DNA of 7,952 nucleotides from Solirubrobacterales bacterium (GTDB lineage Bacteria > Actinomycetota > Thermoleophilia > Solirubrobacterales > Solirubrobacteraceae): NCBI GenBank assembly GCA_026392325.1, contig JAPLCH010000057.1:1-7952 (forward strand). Reading direction: 5' to 3'. The translations under genes were made by a program, and so were the position numbers. Positions 1 to 6,230 of this stretch are shown in pieces; positions within the stretch are counted from its first letter, which is position 1; each line of letters starts with the position of its first letter. The notes beneath the pieces were generated by a model that searched no databases, was not told the DNA's origin, and saw nothing but the letters and a program-made list of their open reading frames with translations.

Positions 1-36
1 AGTAGAACCGGCGGACTCACGTCGCGCTGTTCGCCC
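1..36. other. Left-edge sequence, nothing recognised
   Basis: These 36 bases lie beyond the stop at 37-39. They are GC-rich and show no hairpin with a T-tract and no recognisable coding end. Confidence 0.4.
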
Positions 37-306
37 CTAAACGGCCAGCCCGGACGTGGGCGTGCCGACGGGCGGGTTAGCCCGCCGCAGCCACCCGAAC
101 AGGTGAACCCCGTTCACGCCCGGTGGAACCAGTTGCGTGGCCGTTGGGCGGAGGACCATCAGGATGAGCAGCGGGGCGTACCACAACACGTACAGTCCGC
201 CGCGGTCGGCGAACCAGAACTGGATGCCGAGCAGCACCGCCCCACACACGGCCAGCAGTTGGCCGAGGTTGCGGGCCTTCGGCCAGAGACGCACCGAGCC
301 ACCTGT
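37..306 (-). pseudogene. C-terminal fragment of a polytopic membrane protein, out of frame with the gene upstream
   Basis: Read on the minus strand from about 306 to the TAG at 37-39, this frame gives about 90 residues with no start codon of its own. It begins near SVRLWPKARNLG, then has a hydrophobic helix (GQLLAVCGAVLLGIQFWF), a short loop (ADRGG), a second helix (LYVLWYAPLLILMVLRP) and a tail. Two closing helices of this kind are usual at the end of multi-span glycosyltransferases; my impression is a GT87/DUF2029-like protein, but I cannot confirm the family. The frame upstream of ~306 is the shadow of the paralogue fragment, so the true N-terminus is missing. GC is about 69% here against about 56% in the next 300 bases (hand counts), which suggests DNA of a different origin. 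It could be a deletion/insertion scar or an assembly misjoin. Confidence 0.5.
71..86. repeat. GC-rich perfect hairpin
   Basis: GGCGGG (71-76), loop TTAG, then CCCGCC (81-86): a perfect six-pair stem with a four-base loop. It lies inside the tail of the fragment ending at 37. No T-tract follows on either strand, so it is not a classical Rho-independent terminator. It could be a REP-like palindrome of the GC-rich source DNA. A second, smaller stem (GTGAAC / GTTCAC, 103-117) lies close by. Confidence 0.35.
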
Positions 307-619
307 GCACAAGTCCAGACAGCAGGAATCCCGGATGCAGAAATACCCTGTGGTCCGTCCGCATGTCAAAGCGATTTCCAATCAGCCAGTGGTCCCCGGC
401 CTCCCTGATCCATGTGAGGTACTGAAGCTGATCTGGTGGAAAGAGTCCATCCGCCCCGCTGAGCACCCGTCCCTTGAGCAGAAGTGGGCCGAGAACGACC
501 ATTGAAAGGCCGGCAAGGGCTGCAAAACAGATCCACTCAAACCAATCAAGCCCCAAATATCTGTGGGCCGCAGTTACGAACTCAGATTCTTCTGCTGGCA
601 TGTCCGCGCTATCCCCCAT
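77..619 (-). pseudogene. Broken N-terminal copy of the GT-C-like membrane protein (paralogue of 609-2303)
   Basis: The ATG at 617-619 overlaps the end of the upstream gene by 11 bases and has a weak GGGTGG (625-630) five bases before it, so translational coupling is likely. Residues ~24-103 align closely with residues 22-101 of the complete neighbour. Shared motifs are GLDWFEWIC, DQLQYLTWIREAG, LIGNR and RVFLHPGF. One transmembrane helix (about 31-48) and the first outer loop are present. Similarity stops near residue 104-109 (nt ~293-310). From there to the TAA at 77-79 the frame is Arg/Pro/Gly-rich and looks like a shadow of the membrane-protein tail in the other frame. The intact relative has 564 residues, so about 80% of this protein is missing. 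It is either a pseudogene made by deletion or the edge of a misassembly. An alternative start is the ATG at 599-601. Confidence 0.6.
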
Positions 620-2303
620 CCGGTCCACCCAGCCTCTTCGAAACCGAATCGGACCTCCGCGAAGGCTTGAATACATAGACCCTGGCGCAGCCAAAGTCAT
701 GCGTACTGGCAATCAGGGGACCGATCTGCCGGACGAGCGAAGTTGGAGGCTGCGCTTTGCCGTGGCAGGCCTGAAAGAGGAACCTTGCCCCGGAGTCATC
801 AACAAATTTCTGCGCTGATGCCGGCGTCATAAAATTCCCAAATAGTGCGCCAATTGGCAGGCCCCGCTTGAAGTAGTCGGGAGTCCACGAGAATGGGCCC
901 ATAAAGGCCTCCCTTCCGCTGTATGCCGGAACCAGAAGCCCCCCGTACTCGTCCGTCAGTACCCCTCCAGGCTGGGGGTCGGACTCGAGGAACTTCAGGG
1001 CTCGTTTCTCACCCGGCGAGATGTAGTAGGGGTAGGCGACTTGATTGACCTGATTGAACGCGCTCCACATCTTGTGGATGGTCCCCGGAACGGAAAGGAA
1101 AATCAGGATCGGTATCACCCACCAGAACTTTGGCTTCGGAACGAAGCCAGGCCGATATCTGGTCATTCCTTGGGCTGCGAGGACTCCAACCGGGAACATC
1201 AGCCCCTGTGCAGAGTGATAGGGAAAGGTTCCAAACGGCTGAAGGAAGACCAGCAGTGTGGCCAGAGGCCAAAACCGGACAGCAGCTTGCCCCCAATCAA
1301 GATTGGTAGCGCGCAGAGCAAACAGCGCTGGAAGACCCAGAGGAACAAGGGTAAGGAGCAAGACCCACCACGGCCAACCCCAGAGTGGGCTGGCGTCAGC
1401 CTGATTGGCCTCACCCGCTAGACGCCACGCGGCGTCCGACTTGGAGATCACGGCGTAATAAATCGCCGGCACAGCCCCCGACACGAAAAGCCACGCCAGC
1501 CCGAGGTCGATCTTTTTTCCGTACCGCCAACGGCGGAAGAGTTCAACCGAAGCCACAATCGCAAGCACCTCCGCCCCCTGCCAAGGCTGAAGCCACGTGA
1601 TGACGCCTGAACCGAGGGCGAGCGCGCCAAGCAAAAGTGTCCTTTTGTCTCCACCCGAGCGTCTTGCCAATCCAAGCAAAACGAACACCATCAGCGCTAT
1701 GGCGATCGCTGTCATCGCGTATCCCTGCAGCGGTTGCACAGTCCAAATCTCGCCTGACATGAAATCCAGTTTCAGGCCCCAGATGTAATTGTTCCTTCGG
1801 TCTCCGATGTTGAAAAACTTAACGAGGCCACTCCAAGGCATCACCGCGAAAAGCGCAATGAACAGTGCTGCTCGACGGGCCCAAACCCCCTCAACAAGCC
1901 TGCGGACCCAGAGCAGAGCGGCGCTGAAGGTGAGAACGGCGGCAACTGGCTTCCAAAGTGCAGCGTATGCCGCCTGAATTGGGAGGCCGAGCCGATACAA
2001 CAGGCCGGAAATTAGAAAGCCCGGGTGCAAGAAGACCCGGGAGTCTGGTGAGAAGTCCCAGCGGTTCCCAATCAGACCGTGGTTCCCGGCTTCACGTATC
2101 CATGTCAGATATTGGAGCTGATCGAGCGCGACCGCACTCTCTCCACCACTCCAGGTTCTGCCCTTGAACAGCAGAGGCACAACGATGGCGAACGAGGCCA
2201 TAAAGACGCCGACGAGGCATATCCACTCGAACCAATCGAGGCCGAAGGGCCTCTTGGGCGAGGAATTCCCAGTTGCTGCGGAGTCAGCCTTCAGGGCGCT
2301 CAT
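609..2303 (-). CDS. Polytopic GT-C-like membrane glycosyltransferase (putative)
   Basis: This 564-residue integral membrane protein probably transfers a sugar from a polyprenyl-phosphate donor on the outer face of the membrane. It has a short cytoplasmic N-terminus, a first helix at about 25-47, and a long first outer loop with an acidic residue and conserved stretches (SGGES, DQLQYLTWIREAG near 61-73, LIGNR, HPGF at 93-96). About nine more hydrophobic segments follow, at roughly 111-133, 143-163, 193-213, 222-237, 266-286, 311-330, 342-357, 364-378 and 392-408. A soluble C-terminal part (about 425-550, with GGVLTDEYGGLLVPAYSGR) ends the protein. That architecture fits the GT-C fold (GT39/ArnT-like or YfhO-like), but I see no diagnostic family motif. 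The ATG follows the stop of the upstream methyltransferase-GT2 gene by 23 bases and has only a poor AGGG next to it, so it is probably cotranscribed and coupled. The broken paralogue follows directly. Confidence 0.8.
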   Translation of the reverse strand: MSALKADSAATGNSSPKRPFGLDWFEWICLVGVFMASFAIVVPLLFKGRTWSGGESAVALDQLQYLTWIREAGNHGLIGNRWDFSPDSRVFLHPGFLISGLLYRLGLPIQAAYAALWKPVAAVLTFSAALLWVRRLVEGVWARRAALFIALFAVMPWSGLVKFFNIGDRRNNYIWGLKLDFMSGEIWTVQPLQGYAMTAIAIALMVFVLLGLARRSGGDKRTLLLGALALGSGVITWLQPWQGAEVLAIVASVELFRRWRYGKKIDLGLAWLFVSGAVPAIYYAVISKSDAAWRLAGEANQADASPLWGWPWWVLLLTLVPLGLPALFALRATNLDWGQAAVRFWPLATLLVFLQPFGTFPYHSAQGLMFPVGVLAAQGMTRYRPGFVPKPKFWWVIPILIFLSVPGTIHKMWSAFNQVNQVAYPYYISPGEKRALKFLESDPQPGGVLTDEYGGLLVPAYSGREAFMGPFSWTPDYFKRGLPIGALFGNFMTPASAQKFVDDSGARFLFQACHGKAQPPTSLVRQIGPLIASTHDFGCARVYVFKPSRRSDSVSKRLGGPDGG

Positions 2304-2326
2304 CCCTGAAGCCTAACCTTGAGAAC

Positions 2327-4042
2327 TCAGGACCTGGCTGCGGAGTCGGATGCGCGATCGCTCCGGAGCTTGGCGGCTGGAGGCCTGAGAAGTGGCCAGT
2401 CTCGCTTGCGCTCGTCACGCCGAAAACGGTAGAGCACCTTGAGTGTCATCAAGCCGTACCTGACGCTGGTTTTAAACGAGACACTCGAGGCCTCAAGGAA
2501 GTACCTGGTGGGAATCGCAATTTCAACCACTCGCGCTCCGCTGGCGGTCAGCTGAGCAAAGATCTCCTGATCGAACACGAAATCATCGTCGTTCCGAAGG
2601 AATGCAATCTTGTTGAGGCAGTCAACAGAGAACGCTCGGTAGCCGGTGTGGTACTCGGAATAGTCACGGCGGAAAGCAGTGTTTTCGCACCAGGTCAGGA
2701 ACTTGTTGCCTATCCACTTCCAGCGAGGCATACCTCCGGCGATTGCCCGGTCGTCAAGCATCCGGGAACCTATTACGCAGTCAGCCCTTCCCTCTTCAAT
2801 CGGTTTGACCATCTCGGCAAGAAGCGAAGGGTCGTACTGGTTGTCCGCGTGAACCATGACAACGATGTCAGCACCGTCAACAGCGGCGCGGCTGTAGCAA
2901 GTCTTCTGGTTCGCGCCGTAGCCCCGGTTCTTCGGATGACGGAGAACATCAAAGCCTTCCGCAAGGGCCACATCAAAAGTGTTGTCAGAACCGTGGTCAT
3001 CGACTACAAGCCCTCGGTCAGCCTTGTCAGCAGGAATTTCCTCTGCAACGAGCGGAAGAGTCTTGGCTGCGTTGTAAGCCGGAAGGACCACATGAACCTT
3101 CGTGTCGGTTCCGCGGTCACTCATCAGCGGGTTTGGTGACTTTGAGGGCTCAACCCGATGGGCGAGGATTACTACCTCATCGCCAAGTGGAAGTGAGACC
3201 ATTTTTCGCCCAAGCGGAGACTTGGCAATTGGACGAAGGACCGCGAATGGTCCCCCTCTGTCAGCAAGACCAGTAATCCAGTAGGAGAATGCGAAAGTCC
3301 GGACAAGATCCCTGTTCTCGCTGATTACAAGGCCAGTCGCGCTGAGAAGCTCAGCCAAGGTGAGTCGCGGAAGAAGGAACGTATGGGCCGGAACGAGCCC
3401 CCACCATCGCGAGCCGGCAAGACGCGCGAGCTTGGCTGATGGATCCGGAGTGATGATGCACAGAACTCCGTTTGGAGCAAGGAGCCGCTTGCAGTGGTCA
3501 ATCGCGCTGACTGGGTCAGTCAGGTGCTCAATCACGTCTGCGAGCACAACAACATCGAATCCCTGGTCGTCGTTAAAGTCCTCCAGACCCACCTCACGGA
3601 CATCAAGTCCAAGAGAATCGCGGGCATGAGCAGCATTGGCAGAGCTCAGCTCAAGACCCATGGACTCGTAGCCACGCTTCTTGGCCTGGTCAAGGAGCAA
3701 TCCGTGTCCACAACCCACATCGAGCAGGCGCCCGGAGGGGTTGTACTGGCCAATCATGTCAAGCAGTCGGTCAGCGGTCGCCCTGCGCCCAGCTTCCTCG
3801 TCGAGGTAAGCCGTGTCGCTCATGTCCCGATAAAGGTCGTGGAGGTCCCCCCCTGCCGGAAGGGACGGCTGAATTACGGTCCCGCAGTCACGACAGCGAT
3901 AGAGGTCGGCGTAGATGCCCGACTCATGATTGGAGGGGGCCATCGCTGAAGCATCAGCAACGTTAATCGTTCCGGGATAGGCCAGATCGGCCGTGTTTCC
4001 GCAGATGCGGCACTCAATAGTCTTGCTGGTATCAGGGCTCAT
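2327..4042 (-). CDS. Fusion: zinc-ribbon SAM-dependent methyltransferase + DPM-like GT2 glycosyltransferase
   Basis: This 571-residue cytoplasmic protein has two enzymes in one chain. Residues 11-53 form a zinc-ribbon-like module (C11-x2-C14 and C50-x2-C53). Residues ~80-295 are a class I methyltransferase: motif I LLDVGCGHG (106-114), acidic E131 after the second strand, and ADVIEHLTDP (168-177). After a polar linker (296-313), residues ~314-545 are a family 2 glycosyltransferase of the DPM1 type: VVLPAYNAA, VVDDHGSDNT (346-355, with D348/D349), HADNQYDP (398-405) in the place of the metal-binding DxD, VIGSRML (423-428) and EYHTGYRAFS. The GT2 half probably makes a polyprenyl-phosphate sugar; the other half may methylate a sugar. 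M307 could once have been a separate start but has no ribosome site before it. The ATG at 4040-4042 lies nine bases after a TAGGCT box and has no good Shine-Dalgarno. It heads the operon with the membrane gene downstream. Confidence 0.88.
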   Translation of the reverse strand: MSPDTSKTIECRICGNTADLAYPGTINVADASAMAPSNHESGIYADLYRCRDCGTVIQPSLPAGGDLHDLYRDMSDTAYLDEEAGRRATADRLLDMIGQYNPSGRLLDVGCGHGLLLDQAKKRGYESMGLELSSANAAHARDSLGLDVREVGLEDFNDDQGFDVVVLADVIEHLTDPVSAIDHCKRLLAPNGVLCIITPDPSAKLARLAGSRWWGLVPAHTFLLPRLTLAELLSATGLVISENRDLVRTFAFSYWITGLADRGGPFAVLRPIAKSPLGRKMVSLPLGDEVVILAHRVEPSKSPNPLMSDRGTDTKVHVVLPAYNAAKTLPLVAEEIPADKADRGLVVDDHGSDNTFDVALAEGFDVLRHPKNRGYGANQKTCYSRAAVDGADIVVMVHADNQYDPSLLAEMVKPIEEGRADCVIGSRMLDDRAIAGGMPRWKWIGNKFLTWCENTAFRRDYSEYHTGYRAFSVDCLNKIAFLRNDDDFVFDQEIFAQLTASGARVVEIAIPTRYFLEASSVSFKTSVRYGLMTLKVLYRFRRDERKRDWPLLRPPAAKLRSDRASDSAARS

Positions 4043-4124
4043 AGATCCGGAAGCCTAGCCATCTTCGGCAACGGGCGCGGCGCCTGCACCCTTCACCCCC
4101 TCCCGATGCCTAAGATCCGTCTGA
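4043..4124. promoter_or_regulatory. Divergent promoter region with a central dyad
   Basis: These 82 bases separate two divergent genes. On the plus strand TAAGAT (4111-4116) lies eight bases before the GTG at 4125. On the minus strand TAGGCT (4057-4052) lies nine bases before the ATG at 4042. Both fit the TANNNT -10 consensus, and the spacing would start transcription at or almost at the start codon. No convincing -35 box is seen on either side. In the middle is an 11-bp dyad, GGCGC-G-GCGCC (4074-4084), which overlaps the expected -35 region of the minus-strand gene and could be an operator. Confidence 0.45.
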
Positions 4125-4934
4125 GTGAGCGCGCCCACACTTGACATCTCAGTGATCATTCCCGCCTATTGCGAAGAGGTAGGAATTGCTCACACGGTCA
4201 CCAGCGTCCATGAGCAGTTGAGCGCAGAAGGCCTGTCGTTCGAGATCATTGTGGTTGATAACGCGTCAACGGATGAGACAGTTCGCACGGTTCAAGATCT
4301 CCACCTCTCGGATGTAAGCGTCCTTGTCAACGAGACCAACAGAGGAAAGGGCTGGTCGGTCCGCAGGGGAATGCTTGATGCAACAGGCGCACTGCGACTT
4401 CACTGCGACGCAGACTGCGCGCCCTCTCTCGCGAGCCTCAACATCATGAGAGATCTGATCACGGCCGGCGCCGATGTTGTAGTCGGTTCAAGGCTGGGGC
4501 CGGGTGCCGACATTGGACAGAAACAGCCTTTGATGCGACGTGCGGCCGGATCCTCGTTTCAAACCCTGTGTCGCATCATCCTTCGGGAGCCAACACGGGA
4601 CCGTTTCTGCGGGTTCAAGCTGTGGAAGGCCAGCGCGGCAGAAGATGTCTTCTCAAACCTCAGCCTCGAGGGCTGGACATTCGACGCAGAAGCCCTCGCG
4701 CTAGCCCGGCGGCTCGGCTACGGAGTTGTTGAGACTGGGATCGTTTGGGCGGACCGAGAGGGTTCACGCCTTTCAATGCTCAAGGTGCTCTTTCCCGTAA
4801 CCAGAGAGCTGCTCGCTGCCAGGAAGAACGTGAAGCGCGTAACTTCAGCGCGAGGCAAAGAAGGCGTGGATCGACTCAGCAAGCCAGTCGATCATGTCCC
4901 GGGTGAGTCCCGGGTGACAGCCGACCCAGACTGA
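4125..4934 (+). CDS. GT2 glycosyltransferase, ALG5/DPM-like (polyprenyl-phosphate sugar synthase, putative)
   Basis: This 269-residue GT-A glycosyltransferase is probably cytoplasmic at the membrane face, moving a sugar from a nucleotide donor to polyprenyl phosphate. Visible motifs are SVIIPAYCEE (9-18), IVVDNASTDET (42-52), NRGKGWSVRRGML (72-84), the metal-binding DAD (95-97), VVGSRLGPGA (119-128), DRFCGFKLW (159-167) and GWTFDAEALALARRLGYG (183-200). The last two blocks are characteristic of ALG5-type enzymes. There are no C-terminal membrane helices. The GTG at 4125 follows an in-frame TGA immediately (4122-4124), so the frame cannot start earlier. There is no Shine-Dalgarno, and a TAAGAT box sits eight bases upstream, which suggests a leaderless mRNA. 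The family core ends near residue 238. The last 29 residues are a low-similarity extension that lies antisense to the 3' end of rfbH. It is the only complete plus-strand gene in the window. Confidence 0.87.
   Translation: MSAPTLDISVIIPAYCEEVGIAHTVTSVHEQLSAEGLSFEIIVVDNASTDETVRTVQDLHLSDVSVLVNETNRGKGWSVRRGMLDATGALRLHCDADCAPSLASLNIMRDLITAGADVVVGSRLGPGADIGQKQPLMRRAAGSSFQTLCRIILREPTRDRFCGFKLWKASAAEDVFSNLSLEGWTFDAEALALARRLGYGVVETGIVWADREGSRLSMLKVLFPVTRELLAARKNVKRVTSARGKEGVDRLSKPVDHVPGESRVTADPD
4845..4934. other. Convergent 3' coding overlap, no terminator seen
   Basis: The plus-strand GT2 stop (TGA at 4932-4934) and the minus-strand rfbH stop (TGA at 4845-4847) lie past each other, so 90 bases code on both strands. 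The rfbH side encodes a normal family C-terminus; the GT2 side encodes an extension beyond its family core. I see no hairpin with a T-tract on either strand here, so the two transcripts would run into one another. Confidence 0.7.
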
Positions 4935-6173
4935 TCCGTCAGTCACCAAGTCCGAACCTTCAAGCGTCCCGCTGACTCGATGCTCAAGCGGAAGGTAAGC
5001 GGGCTGCCTGGTCATATTGCCAGCGAGAAGGAGTCGAGAGTCAATCTTGCGCTCTTCAAGGAATATCTGCAGGTCACGGCGCGTGGCCGAATTGCCATCG
5101 CGAAGCGTGAATGGATATCCAAACCATGAGGGGTTAGCCCCAGCAATGGTGCGAGGGAGCACAAGTGTGTCTTCCAGATCGCGCATAAGGCCGTCCAAGT
5201 AAGCGAAGTTCGCCCTCCGGGCTGAGTGAAATCCTTCAACGCGGTCCAGCTGGGCGAGTCCGAGCGCAGCCTGCATGTCGGTGACCTTGAAGTTGAACCC
5301 AAGGTGACTGAAGACGTACTTGTGGTCGTAGTCAACTGGCATCTTTCCGTACTGCCCATTGAAACGATGACCGCATGCGTTATTGACCCCGGGTGGGCAG
5401 TAGCAGTCGCGTCCCCACTCCCGGAGCGAAGCAACCGCTCTCGTCCAGCCTGAGTCCTCGGTGCCAACAGCTCCGCCCTCACCTGTGGTCATGTGATGGG
5501 CCGGGTAGAACGAGTAGGTCGACGCCTTCCCGAAGGTGCCCACTCTGCGTCCTCCCAGCTCGCTCCCGAGCGCGTCACAACAGTCCTCGATCAGATGCAG
5601 TCCCCGTTCTTCGCAGAGAGACTCAACCGCCAGCGCATCGAATGGGTTACCAAGGCAGTGTGCTGCGACAATCGCCTTGGTCTTTGGACCTATCGCCGCC
5701 TCAATCATTTCCACAGTCGGATTGAGGGTGTCGGGTTCTACGTCGACGTAGACCGGAATTAGTCCTTGCTGATAAATCGGGTTGACAGTGGTTGGAAAGC
5801 CGACCGCCGGCGTTATGACCTCATCGCCTGGCAGGAGTGGTGATTCGATCAGGTGGCTCCTGAGGGCACTGATTGCAAGAAGATTGGCCTGAGACCCTGA
5901 GCCAACGATCGCGTTGGCTGGACGACCGGTTGCCTTGGGGAGTCCAGCGCGGAAGCGCTCGGCCCATTGCCCCTCTGTGAGCCAGGCATCTAGAACGGCA
6001 CTGACTGCGTTCTCCAACTCAGGCGGGCCTATTACCTTCTCTCCGACGCTGACTGTCGTCTCGCCCGCGACGAATGGCCTTTCTGCAAAGCGAGCCTCTG
6101 CGTAGCTGCGGGTCGCCTCAAGGGCTGCAGCACGCAGCTGTTGAAGTTCAGGTGTTTCTTCTTGTGGTGACAT
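4845..6173 (-). CDS. rfbH: CDP-4-keto-6-deoxy-D-glucose 3-dehydrase (E1), RfbH/DdhC type
   Basis: This is a 442-residue member of the DegT/DnrJ/EryC1 aminotransferase fold specialised as the PMP- and [2Fe-2S]-dependent dehydrase (E1). With an E3 reductase it removes the C3 hydroxyl of CDP-4-keto-6-deoxyglucose on the way to 3,6-dideoxyhexoses such as paratose, abequose, tyvelose or ascarylose. Two signatures fix the call. In SFYPAHHMTTGEGGA (221-235) a histidine, H226, replaces the usual PLP lysine, as H220 does in Yersinia E1. The cysteines C199, C257, C259 and C267 have the C-x57-C-x1-C-x7-C spacing of the E1 iron-sulfur cluster. IEDCCDALGS (195-204) holds the cofactor-ring acid. Full length fits the family (~437). 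The ATG at 6173 is 57 bases after the GT4 gene, has no Shine-Dalgarno, and lies 13 bases after a TAGGAT box. The 3' end overlaps the convergent GT2 gene by 90 bases. CDP-glucose synthesis genes and E3 are not in the window. Confidence 0.94.
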   Translation of the reverse strand: MSPQEETPELQQLRAAALEATRSYAEARFAERPFVAGETTVSVGEKVIGPPELENAVSAVLDAWLTEGQWAERFRAGLPKATGRPANAIVGSGSQANLLAISALRSHLIESPLLPGDEVITPAVGFPTTVNPIYQQGLIPVYVDVEPDTLNPTVEMIEAAIGPKTKAIVAAHCLGNPFDALAVESLCEERGLHLIEDCCDALGSELGGRRVGTFGKASTYSFYPAHHMTTGEGGAVGTEDSGWTRAVASLREWGRDCYCPPGVNNACGHRFNGQYGKMPVDYDHKYVFSHLGFNFKVTDMQAALGLAQLDRVEGFHSARRANFAYLDGLMRDLEDTLVLPRTIAGANPSWFGYPFTLRDGNSATRRDLQIFLEERKIDSRLLLAGNMTRQPAYLPLEHRVSGTLEGSDLVTDGSVWVGCHPGLTRDMIDWLAESIHAFFASR

Positions 6174-6186
6174 AACTTGGATTCGG

Positions 6187-6209
6187 ATCCTACGCAGAGG
6201 TGGACCACC
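6187..6209 (-). promoter_or_regulatory. Putative rfbH promoter: TAGGAT box with adjacent dyad
   Basis: Within the 57-base gap before rfbH, TAGGAT (6192-6187 on the minus strand) fits a TANNNT -10 box and lies 13 bases before the ATG, implying a leader of about six bases. Six bases upstream of the box is an 11-bp dyad, GGTGG-A-CCACC (6199-6209). It falls in the spacer and could bind a regulator. No -35 match is visible. The gene may also be read through from the GT4 gene. Confidence 0.35.
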
Positions 6210-6230
6210 GCGTGCCCACTGCGATCAAGA

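Noticed and set aside
71..86. Hairpin GGCGGG-TTAG-CCCGCC as a Rho-independent terminator
   Set aside because: No T-tract follows on either strand, and it lies before the stop of the reading frame through it.
620..712. Upstream ATG codons (710-712 and nearby) for the broken paralogue
   Set aside because: They would overlap the conserved end of the upstream gene by up to ~100 bases. The added residues (Arg/Gly-rich) do not resemble the paralogue N-terminus, and the ATG at 617-619 has an overlap typical of coupled genes.
3122..3124. Internal ATG (M307) as start of a separate GT2 gene
   Set aside because: There is no Shine-Dalgarno or stop codon before it and the frame is continuous with the methyltransferase, so a fusion is the simpler reading.
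2273..3139. 288-codon open frame on the plus strand, antisense to the methyltransferase-GT2 fusion
   Set aside because: The opposite strand encodes clear GT2 motifs. The antisense product has no recognisable domain, and its openness follows from codon bias.
3494..3949. 151-codon plus-strand frame opposite the methyltransferase domain
   Set aside because: It is a shadow of motif-bearing coding sequence on the minus strand, with no ribosome site or family resemblance.
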